Positions 26,417-35,274 of a stretch of 64,000 nucleotides of DNA are shown here, one piece after another. A program made the translations under genes and the position numbers. The DNA lies in assembly GCF_027925445.1 (NCBI RefSeq), contig NZ_AP027149.1, positions 1,550,001 to 1,614,000 of the forward strand, read 5' to 3'. Each line of letters opens with the position of its first letter. Position 1 is the stretch's first letter. Source of the stretch: Methylocystis bryophila. GTDB taxonomy: Bacteria > Pseudomonadota > Alphaproteobacteria > Rhizobiales > Beijerinckiaceae. A model generated the notes under the pieces. It did not search any database. It was given only the letters and a program-made list of their open reading frames with translations, and was not told the origin of the DNA.

Positions 26417-27106
26417 TTGAGTCCGCTGCGCATCATTCCGGTCATCGACCTCATGGGCGGCGAAGCTGTGCGCGCCATCGCCGGTAAGCGCGCTGAGTAT
26501 CGCCCGCTGAACACGCCGCTTGCCGCATCGAGCGACCCTTGCGCCGTGGCGGAGGGCTTCCTGCGGTTGCATCCCTTCCAGACGATCTATCTGGCCGATC
26601 TCGACGCCATTCTCGAGCGGGGCGGCGCCAATGACGGCGCGCTGTCTCGCCTTGCGGACGCATTTCCGAAGATCGAGTTCTGGCTCGATCGCGGCGGAAA
26701 GGAGCCGCCCGCCGCGGTGAATTTTATCCGCGTCCTCGGCAGCGAGAGCCTCGCGCCGGATGCGCCGGCGCCCGATCTTTCGCGGGAAGGCGCCGCGATC
26801 CTGTCTCTCGATTTCGACGCCGCCGGTTTTCGCGGACCGGCCGGGCTGGAGAAGCAGCCGGCGCTGTGGCCTCCGAGGGTCGTCGCGATGACGCTGGCCA
26901 AGATCGGCGGCGGGGCGGGGCCGGATTTTGAGCGGCTCGCCGCGATCAAGGCGCGCGCGGGAGCCCGCGAGGTCTATGCCGCCGGGGGCTTGCGGGGCGC
27001 GGAGGATCTTGCGGGCCTCGCAGCGCTGGGGATCGCCGGCGCGCTTGTCGCGACCGCGCTGCATGAGGGGCGCATGGGGGGAAAGGAGCTTGCCGCCTAC
27101 GGCTGA
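26417..27106 (+). CDS. HisA-like (betaalpha)8 barrel protein, COG1411 type
   Basis: A 229-residue protein from a TTG start, reading MSPLRIIPVIDLMGGEAVRA, with the FQTIYLADLDAI and AAGGLRGAEDLAGLAALGIAGALVATALH segments of the HisA/HisF fold. It is not the canonical HisA: the spacing and the short loops fit the HisA-related group (COG1411) of methanogens and methylotrophs, usually linked to methanopterin or methylofuran-type cofactor pathways. That link is established context for the group, not shown here. It has no his genes beside it. Confidence 0.75.
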   Translation: MSPLRIIPVIDLMGGEAVRAIAGKRAEYRPLNTPLAASSDPCAVAEGFLRLHPFQTIYLADLDAILERGGANDGALSRLADAFPKIEFWLDRGGKEPPAAVNFIRVLGSESLAPDAPAPDLSREGAAILSLDFDAAGFRGPAGLEKQPALWPPRVVAMTLAKIGGGAGPDFERLAAIKARAGAREVYAAGGLRGAEDLAGLAALGIAGALVATALHEGRMGGKELAAYG

Positions 27107-27128
27107 AGGAGGAGCCGCGCGCTGCTGC

Positions 27129-28010
27129 TCACGACAGAAACGCCTCGAGCGCCGCGAGCACCGCATCCGGCGCCTCCTCGGCGAGATAATGGCCGCAATC
27201 GATCGCCTCGCCGCTCACATTCTCGGCCCAGTCGCGCCAGACCTCGAGCAGCGAGGGGTTTTCGGGGAAATGGACCGCGCTCCAGAGCGCGAGCGTCGGC
27301 ATGATGAGCTTCTTTCCCGCCGCCTTGTCGGCGAGCAGGGCTTCCTTGTCGGCGCCCTCGCCGGCGCGGTAATCCTCGCAGAAGGCGTGGATGCGCCGCG
27401 GTTCGTCGAAGGCCTGGGCGTAGGCGTCGAGCGCCTCGGTGAAGGGATCGAGCGTCCCGGATTTCGCGCCGCTCCTCAACGCGTCGAAGAGAAAGCCCTG
27501 GGCGTCCTGCGCGATCAAAGTCTCGGGACGCGGGGCTTCGAAGCTCATGAATTTGGCGCGGCCCACGCGGGCGAGATTGCCGTCCCCAATGCCCTCCTCG
27601 AGCGGCGCGATGTCGAGCAGCGCGAGCTTCCGCACGCGGCCGGGATGGTCGAGCGCGAGCCGCAGCCCCACGCGCGCGCCCCGGTCATGTCCGACAAGCG
27701 CGAATTGGATCGCGCCCAGCGCCTCCATGACCTTGACGGCGTCGCCCGCCATCGCGCGCTTGGTGAAGGCTGCGCCGTTTTCGCTCTCGGGCGCGTCAGA
27801 CCAGCCATAGCCGCGCAGATCCATCAAGACGACACGAAAGCGCTGGGCGAGCCGCGGCGCGATTTTCCGCCAGGCGAGATGCGTCTCGCCGAAGCCGTGC
27901 AACAGCAGCAGCGGCTCGCCCGAGCCCGCGGAGCGCGCGAAGATCCTGCCGGCGTCCGTGTCGATCCAGTGGGAGGCGAAAGCGGGCAGGAGATCAGAAG
28001 GAGCGGACAT
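27129..28010 (-). CDS. Alpha/beta hydrolase, haloacetate-dehalogenase-like
   Basis: A 293-residue protein. The nucleophile elbow is GHDRGARVGLR, where Asp is the nucleophile and the two Arg are placed as in fluoroacetate dehalogenases. DLRGYGWSD and a C-terminal catalytic His in DCGHYLAEEAP complete the fold. The region that holds a His-Trp halide pocket in fluoroacetate dehalogenases reads MSFEAPRPETL here, so that pocket appears absent and the substrate may be an epoxide or ester. A start eleven codons upstream is possible; the ATG at 28010 gives the usual N-terminus. Confidence 0.8.
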   Translation of the reverse strand: MSAPSDLLPAFASHWIDTDAGRIFARSAGSGEPLLLLHGFGETHLAWRKIAPRLAQRFRVVLMDLRGYGWSDAPESENGAAFTKRAMAGDAVKVMEALGAIQFALVGHDRGARVGLRLALDHPGRVRKLALLDIAPLEEGIGDGNLARVGRAKFMSFEAPRPETLIAQDAQGFLFDALRSGAKSGTLDPFTEALDAYAQAFDEPRRIHAFCEDYRAGEGADKEALLADKAAGKKLIMPTLALWSAVHFPENPSLLEVWRDWAENVSGEAIDCGHYLAEEAPDAVLAALEAFLS

Positions 28011-28268
28011 AGCGGAGTCTATCTCGTAGGGACGGGATCGCATCGCTATAGCGGCTTCCTCCCCCCGCGCAACTCGCCGCTTTGGGGAGCGGCTCGCTTT
28101 GCAAGTTCCTCGCCTCTCTCAGGAAAGGTCTGAACCGGCTCGGCCCGGGCATTCCGCGCAAAAACGCTCTTCGACCCACTGTCGTCGTTCCGTAGCGTTA
28201 GCGTCACAGTGGGCCGCTAACGCACAGCCCTTCATCGTTTTCTCATCACAATGGCTGAGGGGCCTATC

Positions 28269-30455
28269 ATGAACCACGAGCTTAAGCGTAAATTGCTTCA
28301 AAGCGTATTCGTCAGCACGGCGACGCTTTCGATCCTGAGCCACAGCGCAGCCTTTGCGTTATCGGCACAGGGGAGCTTTGGCGCCGATCACAACGACTCG
28401 CGCACCAGCAGCCCGATCAAGCATATTATCGTCATCGTCGGCGAGAACCGGACCTTCGACCACATCTTTGCGACTTATCAGCCCCTTCACGGCGCCCATG
28501 TCGATAATTTGCTGTCGAAGGGCATAATCGACGTCAACGGCAATCCGGGCCCGAATTATGGGACGACCACGCAGTTTTCTGCCGTGGATAACAACGGAAT
28601 TTACCAGATTAGCCCTGGCGGCAAGGCGGCCTATGGCGTCTCAGGCAATCCGGTGCAGGCGCCCGGCACCTCCTATGCGCCGCAGACGCCCTACGGCAAC
28701 ATTTACGACCCGAGCACCGGAGCCGCGGTCAACGGCCCCGGCGCGGTGCAGAATATCGTCTTCCCCGCCACCCAGACCTATACGCTTCCCCAACAGGCCG
28801 AGGGCGGGTTGCCGCAATTGCCCGGGCAGCCGCACACGGGCTGCTGCTTGCTCCCGGAGGACCTGACGCTGCTGACGACCGGCTCGACGGGGCTTTCCTC
28901 TTCTTGGCCGGATACGCGCATCAACAATTACGGAACCCTGCCGGGCGGCGTTTATCCGCTCGTCACCGCATCGGGCCAGAGCCTCTACGACACCTATGGC
29001 GGCAGCCCGGTGCATCGCTTCTATCAGATGTGGCAAGAACTCGACTGCGACGCCAGCAAAGCGACGGCGCGCAATCCCTCGGGATGCCAGGCCGACCTCT
29101 TTCCCTGGGTTGAGATCACCGTCGCCGCGGGTAGCAACGGCAAACCTTTCCCGAGTCCGGCTCCTGTTCCGCTGCTCAAGGAAGGCGACGTCGCCATGGG
29201 CTTCTACAACGTCGCCAAGGGCGACGCGGCCTATTTCAAGAAGCTCGCCGACGACTACACGCTCGCCGACAATTATCATCAGCCGGTGATGGGCGGCACT
29301 TTCGCGAACTCGATGTTCCTCGGCTACGCCGACGCGCTTTACTACGCCGACGCCAACGGTGATCCGGCGACGCCGAATCACGTGCTCGTTCCGGGCTCGA
29401 ACCCGCCCGTGTATTTGAACGAGATCGAGAATCCCAATCCGCAGCCGGGCACGAACAACTGGTATACGAACGACGGCTACGGCAGCGCCACTCCCACCCC
29501 CAGCGCCGAGGGCCTTCTCGACGGCGGCAGCTACACCAATTGCTCCGACACGAATCAGCCGGGCGTCGCCGTGGTCGTCAACTATCTCAAGGCGATCAAA
29601 ATCAGCCCGAATTGCCAGACGGGCGCCTATTATCTTCTGAACAACTACGTTCCCGCATTCATCGGCAGCGGCGCGCAGGACCCGACCAACAACGGTCCCT
29701 TCACGCTGCCGCCGGTGATCAAGCAGGCCCATATCGGCGACGTGCTCACGGCGAATTCCGTTTCCTGGGCCTATTTCGGCGACCGCTGGAATGACTTCAA
29801 GACGGCGCCCGGCCTTGGCGCCAACGGCGGCGCGATTGATCCCGCGGCCTATCTCTATTGCAACATCTGCAATCCGTTCCTCTATTCGGCCTCGACGATG
29901 ACGAATCCCTCGGAGCGCAACGCGCATCTGAAGGACTCGACCGATCTCTACGACGCCATTGCGAGCGGAAATCTTCCGGCAGTCTCCTATGTCAAGCCGA
30001 GCACCTTCGCCGACGGCCATCCGGCCTCGTCGAAGTTCTCGATCTACGAGGCCTATACGAAGGACGTCATCCAGCATCTGCAGGCCAATCCGCAGCTCTG
30101 GGCGACAACGGCGGTCTTCGTGACGGTCGACGAGGGTGGAGGATATTATGACTCGGGCTATGTGCAGCCGGTCGACTACTTCGGCGACGGCACGCGCATT
30201 CCGCTGATCATCGTGTCGCCCTTCTCCCGCGGCGGCCACGTTGCGCATCAATATTCCGATCACGCCTCGATCGTGAAGTTCATTGAGCGCAACTGGCGCC
30301 TGCCGCATCTCTCGACCCGCGCGCGCGACAACCTTCCCAATCCGGTCAGTTCCGCGTCCAACCCCTATGTGCCGAAGAACAGCCCGGCGATCTCCGATCT
30401 ATGGAGCATGTTCGACTTCCCGAATGCGTATCGCGAGTCGCACGAAATCGACTAG
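28269..30455 (+). CDS. Secreted phosphoesterase (phospholipase C / acid phosphatase family)
   Basis: A 728-residue exported protein with a signal peptide (ending near SHSAAFALS) and a phosphoesterase domain (PF04185 type). The catalytic segment IVIVGENRTFDHIFATY carries the metal-binding Glu-Asn and the Thr nucleophile; TVDEGGGYYD, then PLIIVSPFSRGG and QYSDHASIVKFIERNW are the C-terminal metal-site motifs. It may release phosphate from phospholipids or phosphomonoesters in the periplasm or outside. GAGGGG precedes the ATG. It stands alone, followed by a palindromic repeat. Confidence 0.88.
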   Translation: MNHELKRKLLQSVFVSTATLSILSHSAAFALSAQGSFGADHNDSRTSSPIKHIIVIVGENRTFDHIFATYQPLHGAHVDNLLSKGIIDVNGNPGPNYGTTTQFSAVDNNGIYQISPGGKAAYGVSGNPVQAPGTSYAPQTPYGNIYDPSTGAAVNGPGAVQNIVFPATQTYTLPQQAEGGLPQLPGQPHTGCCLLPEDLTLLTTGSTGLSSSWPDTRINNYGTLPGGVYPLVTASGQSLYDTYGGSPVHRFYQMWQELDCDASKATARNPSGCQADLFPWVEITVAAGSNGKPFPSPAPVPLLKEGDVAMGFYNVAKGDAAYFKKLADDYTLADNYHQPVMGGTFANSMFLGYADALYYADANGDPATPNHVLVPGSNPPVYLNEIENPNPQPGTNNWYTNDGYGSATPTPSAEGLLDGGSYTNCSDTNQPGVAVVVNYLKAIKISPNCQTGAYYLLNNYVPAFIGSGAQDPTNNGPFTLPPVIKQAHIGDVLTANSVSWAYFGDRWNDFKTAPGLGANGGAIDPAAYLYCNICNPFLYSASTMTNPSERNAHLKDSTDLYDAIASGNLPAVSYVKPSTFADGHPASSKFSIYEAYTKDVIQHLQANPQLWATTAVFVTVDEGGGYYDSGYVQPVDYFGDGTRIPLIIVSPFSRGGHVAHQYSDHASIVKFIERNWRLPHLSTRARDNLPNPVSSASNPYVPKNSPAISDLWSMFDFPNAYRESHEID

Positions 30456-30567
30456 ATCACGCTGCGTTCAGGCGAAGTCGCCTGAACGCAGAACACGGAT
30501 CGATTCCGAGTTCAGAGCACGACTTGTGCGAAAAGCCAGTATCCGCTTTTCCGCATCGCGCTCTAGA
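30454..30567. repeat. Composite palindromic repeat (copy A)
   Basis: First module: a perfect 14-bp stem, 30462-30475 with 30478-30491, two loop bases. Second module: AGAGC at 30514 to GCTCT at 30564, enclosing tgcgaaaag ... cttttccgca. Copy B at 42480-42593 has the same layout. It lies right after the phosphoesterase stop and may also end transcription. Confidence 0.8.
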
Positions 30568-30601
30568 ACGTGCTGTTGTAAAAGCTGACGTCCTCTGACC
30601 G

Positions 30602-32233
30602 ATGAGGGCTGGGCGCAAGCTCAGCCCTTTTCGCGCTCAACCGGCGTTTTGGGAGGCCAAGCTTCGCAATCTCATGCGCGGAACTGCTCACACCGGACCG
30701 GAGACGACTGAGGCCGCTCAGGCGGCGCTGGCTCGCGGCGACATTGCGACAGCGGAGCAAATCTGCGCCCGGCTCGTCAACGCCAATCCCGGGAACGGCC
30801 GCGCCTTCGCCCTTCTCACGGAGACCGCGCTGATCCGTGGGAGGGTTGACGCTGCGCTCGTTTGCGCGACTCGCGCCGTCGACGGCGCGCCGCAAGACGC
30901 AATCGCCCATCTCATGCTCGCAAAGGCGCGCTTTGCGCAGAACGATCTCGCCGGCGCCTTGGACGCTGCAGAGGCGGCGGCGAGCTTGTCCGCCTCCTCA
31001 CCGCAGGCTGACGATGCGCTCGGGGCCATTTTCGGATTGCTCGGGCGTCATGAAGATGCGGAGCGCCTGTGCCGCCGCGCCGTCGCAGCGCGCCCGGAGA
31101 TTGCGCAGTTCCAGTATAATCTCGCGGCGACGCTGCGCATGCTCGGCCGTCTCGCCGAGGCGCAACAGCATTGCGATCGCGCGATCGCTTGCGATCCGAG
31201 CTTCGCGCGCGCCTATTACATCCGTTCCGATCTGCGCATCCAGACGCGCGAGCGCAACAATATCGCGGAGCTAGAGGCCGCCCTCGCCGCGGCTGGCGCG
31301 GATTGGCGCGCCAAAGTCATGCTTCACTATGCGCTCGCAAAGGAATTCGAGGACCTCGATGACGACGCCTCGGCCTTCGCGCAAGCGCGCGCCGGCGCCG
31401 AGCTGCAAAAGAGATTCATGAAAGGCGACAGCGGCGCTGAGCTCGCGCAGATCGACGCGATCATCCGCGGTCAGACCAAGGACTGGCTCGGTATTGCACG
31501 CGAAGGCGATCGAAGCTCTCGCCCTGTTTTTGTCGCGGGACTGCCGCGAACGGGCACCACGCTCGTCGAGCGCATCGTCGCGAGCCACAGCGCGATGGCT
31601 TCGGTCGGCGAGACCAACCTCTTCCCGCGCCTGGCGGCCGAGCGCCTCGGGGGCGACGCCGCGGGGAAGAGCTGTGATTTTCGCGCGCTCGGCAGCAGCT
31701 ACGCGGCGGTGGTCGAGCGTGTCTATCAGCCTGACGGAAAGCGCTTCGTCGACAAGACGCTGCAAAACTATCTTTATTGCGGCGCGATTCATGCCGCGCT
31801 GCCACGCGCCAAGTTCATCCTGGTCCGACGCGATCCTCTCGACGCCGGCTGGGCGCTGTATAAGGCGCATTTCCAACAGGGCGTCGCATTCTCTTACGAT
31901 CTCGAGGAGCTTGCCGATTATTGCCTCGCCTTCGAGCGGCTGGCGGCGCATTGGCGAAGGACGCTGCCCGCCGAAGCGCTGCTCGAGGTCGCCTATGAAG
32001 ACGTTGTGCGCGACCAGGAAGGCCAAAGCCGTCGTATCATCGAATTCTTGGACCTGCCCTGGGAGGACCAGGTGCTGCGCTTCCACGAAAGCCCTGCGCC
32101 GTCGGCGACGGCGAGCGCGGTTCAGGTTCGCCGCCCCCTTTATGCGTCGTCGATCGGCCGATGGCGACGGCACGAGAAGGCGCTGCAGCCCTTTCGCGAT
32201 CGCTTGTTGCGCGGTCGCGTGTCGACCCAGTAA
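30602..32233 (+). CDS. TPR-repeat sulfotransferase
   Basis: A 543-residue protein. The N-terminal half has about six tetratricopeptide-like helical repeats (LARGDIATAEQICARLV, AFALLTETALIRGRVDAAL and so on). The C-terminal half is a PAPS-dependent sulfotransferase: the 5'-phosphosulfate loop is VAGLPRTGTTLVERIVASH, and the 3'-phosphate motif is around FILVRRDPLDAGW. It likely sulfates a cell-surface or secreted acceptor in the cytoplasm. An ATG at 30674 is a possible later start; neither has a clear ribosome-binding site. An APS-kinase-like gene follows after 58 bp. Confidence 0.85.
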   Translation: MRAGRKLSPFRAQPAFWEAKLRNLMRGTAHTGPETTEAAQAALARGDIATAEQICARLVNANPGNGRAFALLTETALIRGRVDAALVCATRAVDGAPQDAIAHLMLAKARFAQNDLAGALDAAEAAASLSASSPQADDALGAIFGLLGRHEDAERLCRRAVAARPEIAQFQYNLAATLRMLGRLAEAQQHCDRAIACDPSFARAYYIRSDLRIQTRERNNIAELEAALAAAGADWRAKVMLHYALAKEFEDLDDDASAFAQARAGAELQKRFMKGDSGAELAQIDAIIRGQTKDWLGIAREGDRSSRPVFVAGLPRTGTTLVERIVASHSAMASVGETNLFPRLAAERLGGDAAGKSCDFRALGSSYAAVVERVYQPDGKRFVDKTLQNYLYCGAIHAALPRAKFILVRRDPLDAGWALYKAHFQQGVAFSYDLEELADYCLAFERLAAHWRRTLPAEALLEVAYEDVVRDQEGQSRRIIEFLDLPWEDQVLRFHESPAPSATASAVQVRRPLYASSIGRWRRHEKALQPFRDRLLRGRVSTQ

Positions 32234-32291
32234 TCTCTTCGAACGCAACGGGTTTGGCGCCGCCTGGCTCAAGCCTCCTTCGGAGACCTTC

Positions 32292-32732
32292 ATGAATCGC
32301 AAAATTTTGATTATGGGTTTGCCAGGCGCTGGAAAGACGACGCTTGCGCGGGTTCTCGCTCCGATGCTGAACGCGGAGCTGTTCAACGCCGACGAGGTGC
32401 GCGCGACCACCAGTCGCGATCTCGGCTTCTCGCTTGAGGATCGTATCGAACATGCAAGGAGGATGGGCTGCTTGTGCGATCGCGTCGTCGAGGACGGCGG
32501 AATAGCCATCGCCGATTTCATCTGCCCGACTCCCGAAACGCGGAGGGCCTTTGGAGACGCTTTCGTCGTATTTGTCGACAGAATTCAGGCGGGCCGCTTC
32601 GAGGACACCAACCGGCTCTTCGTTCCGCCGACGCAGTATGAGCTGCGCGTCGGACCCGAAGGAGCCCCTGATTATTGGGCGCAGGTCGTTTCCGCGCGGC
32701 TCGCGCGTCTGTCCCTTAAACCCTTCGAGTGA
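32292..32732 (+). CDS. Adenylylsulfate-kinase-like protein
   Basis: A 146-residue P-loop kinase. Walker A is GLPGAGKTT (residues 9-17), followed by LFNADEVRATTSRDLGFSLEDR, then DFICPTPETR and GRFEDTNRLFVPP, all features of APS kinase (CysC). It is shorter than typical CysC and lacks some C-terminal motifs, so another small-molecule kinase is possible. GGAG sits 7 nt before the ATG. Its place right after a sulfotransferase suggests it makes PAPS for it; this is inference. Confidence 0.8.
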   Translation: MNRKILIMGLPGAGKTTLARVLAPMLNAELFNADEVRATTSRDLGFSLEDRIEHARRMGCLCDRVVEDGGIAIADFICPTPETRRAFGDAFVVFVDRIQAGRFEDTNRLFVPPTQYELRVGPEGAPDYWAQVVSARLARLSLKPFE

Positions 32733-32833
32733 TTTGCAATTGCGCAGGCTCGAAGCGCTTGAGCGAATTCGGATCGCAGTTGACAGAAAGGCGCAGGCGC
32801 TCGCCCCGGCCTTCCGGTCGGGGGTTCGATGCC

Positions 32834-32930
32834 AGAGCGAATTCCGCAAAAGCTGACAGAGTTTTGCGACCGGAACTCGCTCCAACCTTTGACTTGGCGC
32901 GAGTCCTTATCGCTCAATTCCGATGCTCTA
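32834..32930. repeat. Dispersed palindromic repeat variant
   Basis: AGAGC at 32834 to GCTCTA at 32930, with cgcaaaagctgacag...ttttgcg and cgctccaacct. The copy at 50828-50945 shares these modules. It lies between the APS-kinase-like gene and the next convergent gene; the 195-bp gap holds nothing else I can name. Confidence 0.6.
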
Positions 32931-33911
32931 AGGTCCGGGCAGGAAAGTTATAAACAAGGTCTGCCCGACCTGACATTCTGCATTGGGCGAAGGAACTGGG
33001 GTCGGATGGAAGTAAGCGTTGTCGCAAGCCGGGGCCGGAGTCGAATTGGTCGGCACACAGGCCGCATTGGGGTTGCCGCAATTGCTGGGATACATCGCAC
33101 TCCCGAATTGGTTGCCCGTAGGCCCGCGGCAAGTATATGTCGGTCCGTTCTTGCAGGCGAGCGCCACGGGCAGATTGTAGGATGCGCCGCCCGTGTTCGC
33201 GCACTGATTGGCGGCCCACGCTTGATCCGTGCAGGAGGAGGGAATGACGCTAATGTCGTACCAAACGCAGCTGCTCATGGAAGGATAGCAGGAGCCGTTT
33301 GCTCCGAAATTCGTTTCGACCATGGTCTGATTGATAGATTGCGCCAGGAAGCAATTCGCCTTAGCGGGCGATTGCAGAGTCGTGTATGCGCAGAAGCGCG
33401 TCGCTCCAGCGCTGCTGGGCACCGTGGCTTGACACGTTTGTCCCGGCGGAATCGTCACTTGGTTGTTAACGGAGGCGCATGGCGCAGCCCAACTGATCGG
33501 CCCTGCGTTTCCGCTTGCGAGCGTGAAGGCGACATAAATTGCGTTGACGCCGGAGTTTGTCACGCTGACATTGACATTTTCCACCCCCTCGAGCCTGGGG
33601 TTGCACGCCCTCGCCGCAACTGCTCGGACTTGCGAATTAACGATCCGAGACGTCAAACCGGTCTTCGGATCCATAAATAGCGGCTCGGTCACCTTGCCTT
33701 GCGGACACACCAACACCAGGTCACCGAAAACAATTTGAGCTGAAGCTCGCTGGCCGGTCATAGTTGAGCCGACGATGACCAGTGGCAGAAGCCATATCGC
33801 GCGCGCTAATGTCGCTTGCGGTCGGGCCCTGCGCGCGCCCATATGCCGCGACCCTGCGACGATCCCATGAGCCATTGCGAGGGCGCGGGCGGTGAATATG
33901 CGGTGCAGCAT
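32928..33911 (-). CDS. Secreted Cys-rich protein, possibly thaumatin-like
   Basis: A 327-residue protein with an extended N-region then a signal-like segment (AIWLLPLVIVGSTM, ending RASAQ). The mature part has many Cys and short motifs reminiscent of thaumatin-like beta-sandwich proteins: WYDISVIPSSC, then YNLPVALACKNGPTYTC. I am not certain of the family. A GGGGGGA sequence 8 nt before the ATG at 33911 supports that start, although a start at 33842 would give a more usual signal peptide. Bacterial thaumatin-like proteins are uncommon. It stands alone. Confidence 0.55.
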   Translation of the reverse strand: MLHRIFTARALAMAHGIVAGSRHMGARRARPQATLARAIWLLPLVIVGSTMTGQRASAQIVFGDLVLVCPQGKVTEPLFMDPKTGLTSRIVNSQVRAVAARACNPRLEGVENVNVSVTNSGVNAIYVAFTLASGNAGPISWAAPCASVNNQVTIPPGQTCQATVPSSAGATRFCAYTTLQSPAKANCFLAQSINQTMVETNFGANGSCYPSMSSCVWYDISVIPSSCTDQAWAANQCANTGGASYNLPVALACKNGPTYTCRGPTGNQFGSAMYPSNCGNPNAACVPTNSTPAPACDNAYFHPTPVPSPNAECQVGQTLFITFLPGP

Positions 33912-34172
33912 GGATAGTCCCCCCAGTAAAGCTGAAGCTTATCTCTTCGATCCAATTTCGCAAGACGCCTTGAGAGTCACGCTTAATGTCGTCAATGGCG
34001 GCCGTTCACAGCAGCGTCACGAGCGCAGAGGCGCCGCGACGATGCAGTATCGAGTCACCGACTCATCGGAGGTCCCGAGGGCGTCAGCATCGAGCTTTCG
34101 CAGTGGGTTGAAGGCCTGTGTTGAGAGTGCGTGCCGTGGCCGAAGGGCGCGGGCGCATTCTCGGCCGCCGAT

Positions 34173-34219
34173 AGAGCGCGATGCGAAAAGCGGAAACCGG
34201 TTTTTCGCACAAACTCGCC
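34173..34219. repeat. Partial copy of dispersed palindromic repeat
   Basis: AGAGCGCGATGCGAAAAG ... ttttcgcac, matching the second module of the repeats at 30.5 and 42.5 kb but without the closing GCTCT end. It lies in the 345-bp gap between the two secreted-protein genes, which holds no other feature that I can support. Confidence 0.55.
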
Positions 34220-34256
34220 GCGCAGCCGCGAAACGGCGAGGAAGCGCCCTGCATTA

Positions 34257-34982
34257 TTAAGGGGCGCCCTGGCGGAAATTTTGGGCCGCGTTGTTTGATG
34301 TGCAATGATACTGCTGAAGCTGCGCGAATTCGTCCGAAGAGCCGGACCTAACGTCCAGGCAAAGCCCGCTATTGAAGTTTCTCAGCTTTATCGAGCGCCA
34401 ATCCGCGCCGGAGAAGTCGCCGCGCTCGATGGTCCAGACCATGCTGTGAGCATTCTTGTCGCGGCATGTCCATTGCTGCACGACCGACCCGTCGTTCTTC
34501 GCGCCGTCCCTCGCATCCAGGCACAGCCCCGTGGCCTTGTTCCGGATGAAGAAGCCCTCTGTGTCTGGAACGCAGATGCAACCCGGGCACCACCACCCGG
34601 GGCAACCGGGATTCATGAAGCCCAGCGGCTCGATTGTGTAAGACTGTTCATTTGAAGTGGAGGCGCAAGTTCGCTGTTGTATGGGCACGCCGGCCCAGCC
34701 AATGTCGCCGCCTTGTGGCGGAGTGGGCGCAAAACACTTTCCGCTCCCGACATTGATCAGCGGCCTCGTGCCAAAAGATGGGTTGCAGGCGCGGAGCCCG
34801 TCGCAGAACTGCCCTTGAAAACAGTCCTGATCGTTGCAGCACTGCGACAAGGCGATACATGTGTCCCCACAAGTCCTCAGACCCTGATCGATCGGGCAAT
34901 TGGCGCGCGCAGGCAGCGGCGCCGCGATTAGGATCATCGCCCATGCCGCCGCGCAGGCAAGAAGCCAGAGCCGTATCTTCAT
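34257..34982 (-). CDS. Secreted protein with ricin B-type lectin domain
   Basis: A 241-residue protein from the ATG at 34982 (GGAG 8 nt upstream). The signal peptide ends near PLPARA. Residues ~25-60 have a Cys-dense knot-like region (CCNDQDCFQGQFC). The C-terminal ~130 residues form a beta-trefoil lectin domain: KATGLCLDARDGAKNDGSVV, then FNSGLCLDVRSGSS with repeated Q-x-W-type motifs (VVQQWTC, LQQYHC). It probably binds a carbohydrate outside the cell. The neighbour at 32928 is also secreted and Cys-rich. Confidence 0.75.
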   Translation of the reverse strand: MKIRLWLLACAAAWAMILIAAPLPARANCPIDQGLRTCGDTCIALSQCCNDQDCFQGQFCDGLRACNPSFGTRPLINVGSGKCFAPTPPQGGDIGWAGVPIQQRTCASTSNEQSYTIEPLGFMNPGCPGWWCPGCICVPDTEGFFIRNKATGLCLDARDGAKNDGSVVQQWTCRDKNAHSMVWTIERGDFSGADWRSIKLRNFNSGLCLDVRSGSSDEFAQLQQYHCTSNNAAQNFRQGAP

Positions 34983-35274
34983 GGCGAGCTCCGTGAAATC
35001 GGCGCACATGTCGTAGCGAACTCCCGGCTCCGCTCACGGGTGATGAATATGGCTTCAAAAGGCATAGGCCGAGGCTCCGGCGGACTTCTCCGTGTAGCAA
35101 TCAGTAACACCGACCCCAACAACACGCCGACGGCGTCGGTCTGTCAAGACGACCATTCGGTTTCCTCGCTCGGACGCCCGCGACAAGCACGGCCATGACG
35201 GGTAAAGGTTCAGCATCAGGTGTAAGTCGGGGCGGAAACGGCCCTGACGGCTAGGAGCGAAAAGGAGATGCTTC

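Noticed and set aside
28641..30308. 555-codon frame antisense to the phosphoesterase
   Set aside because: A GC-rich shadow of a strongly supported gene; it is Arg-rich and shows no domain.
32800..32845. T-loop-like GGGTTCGAT sequence suggesting a tRNA
   Set aside because: No acceptor, D or anticodon stems could be built around it.
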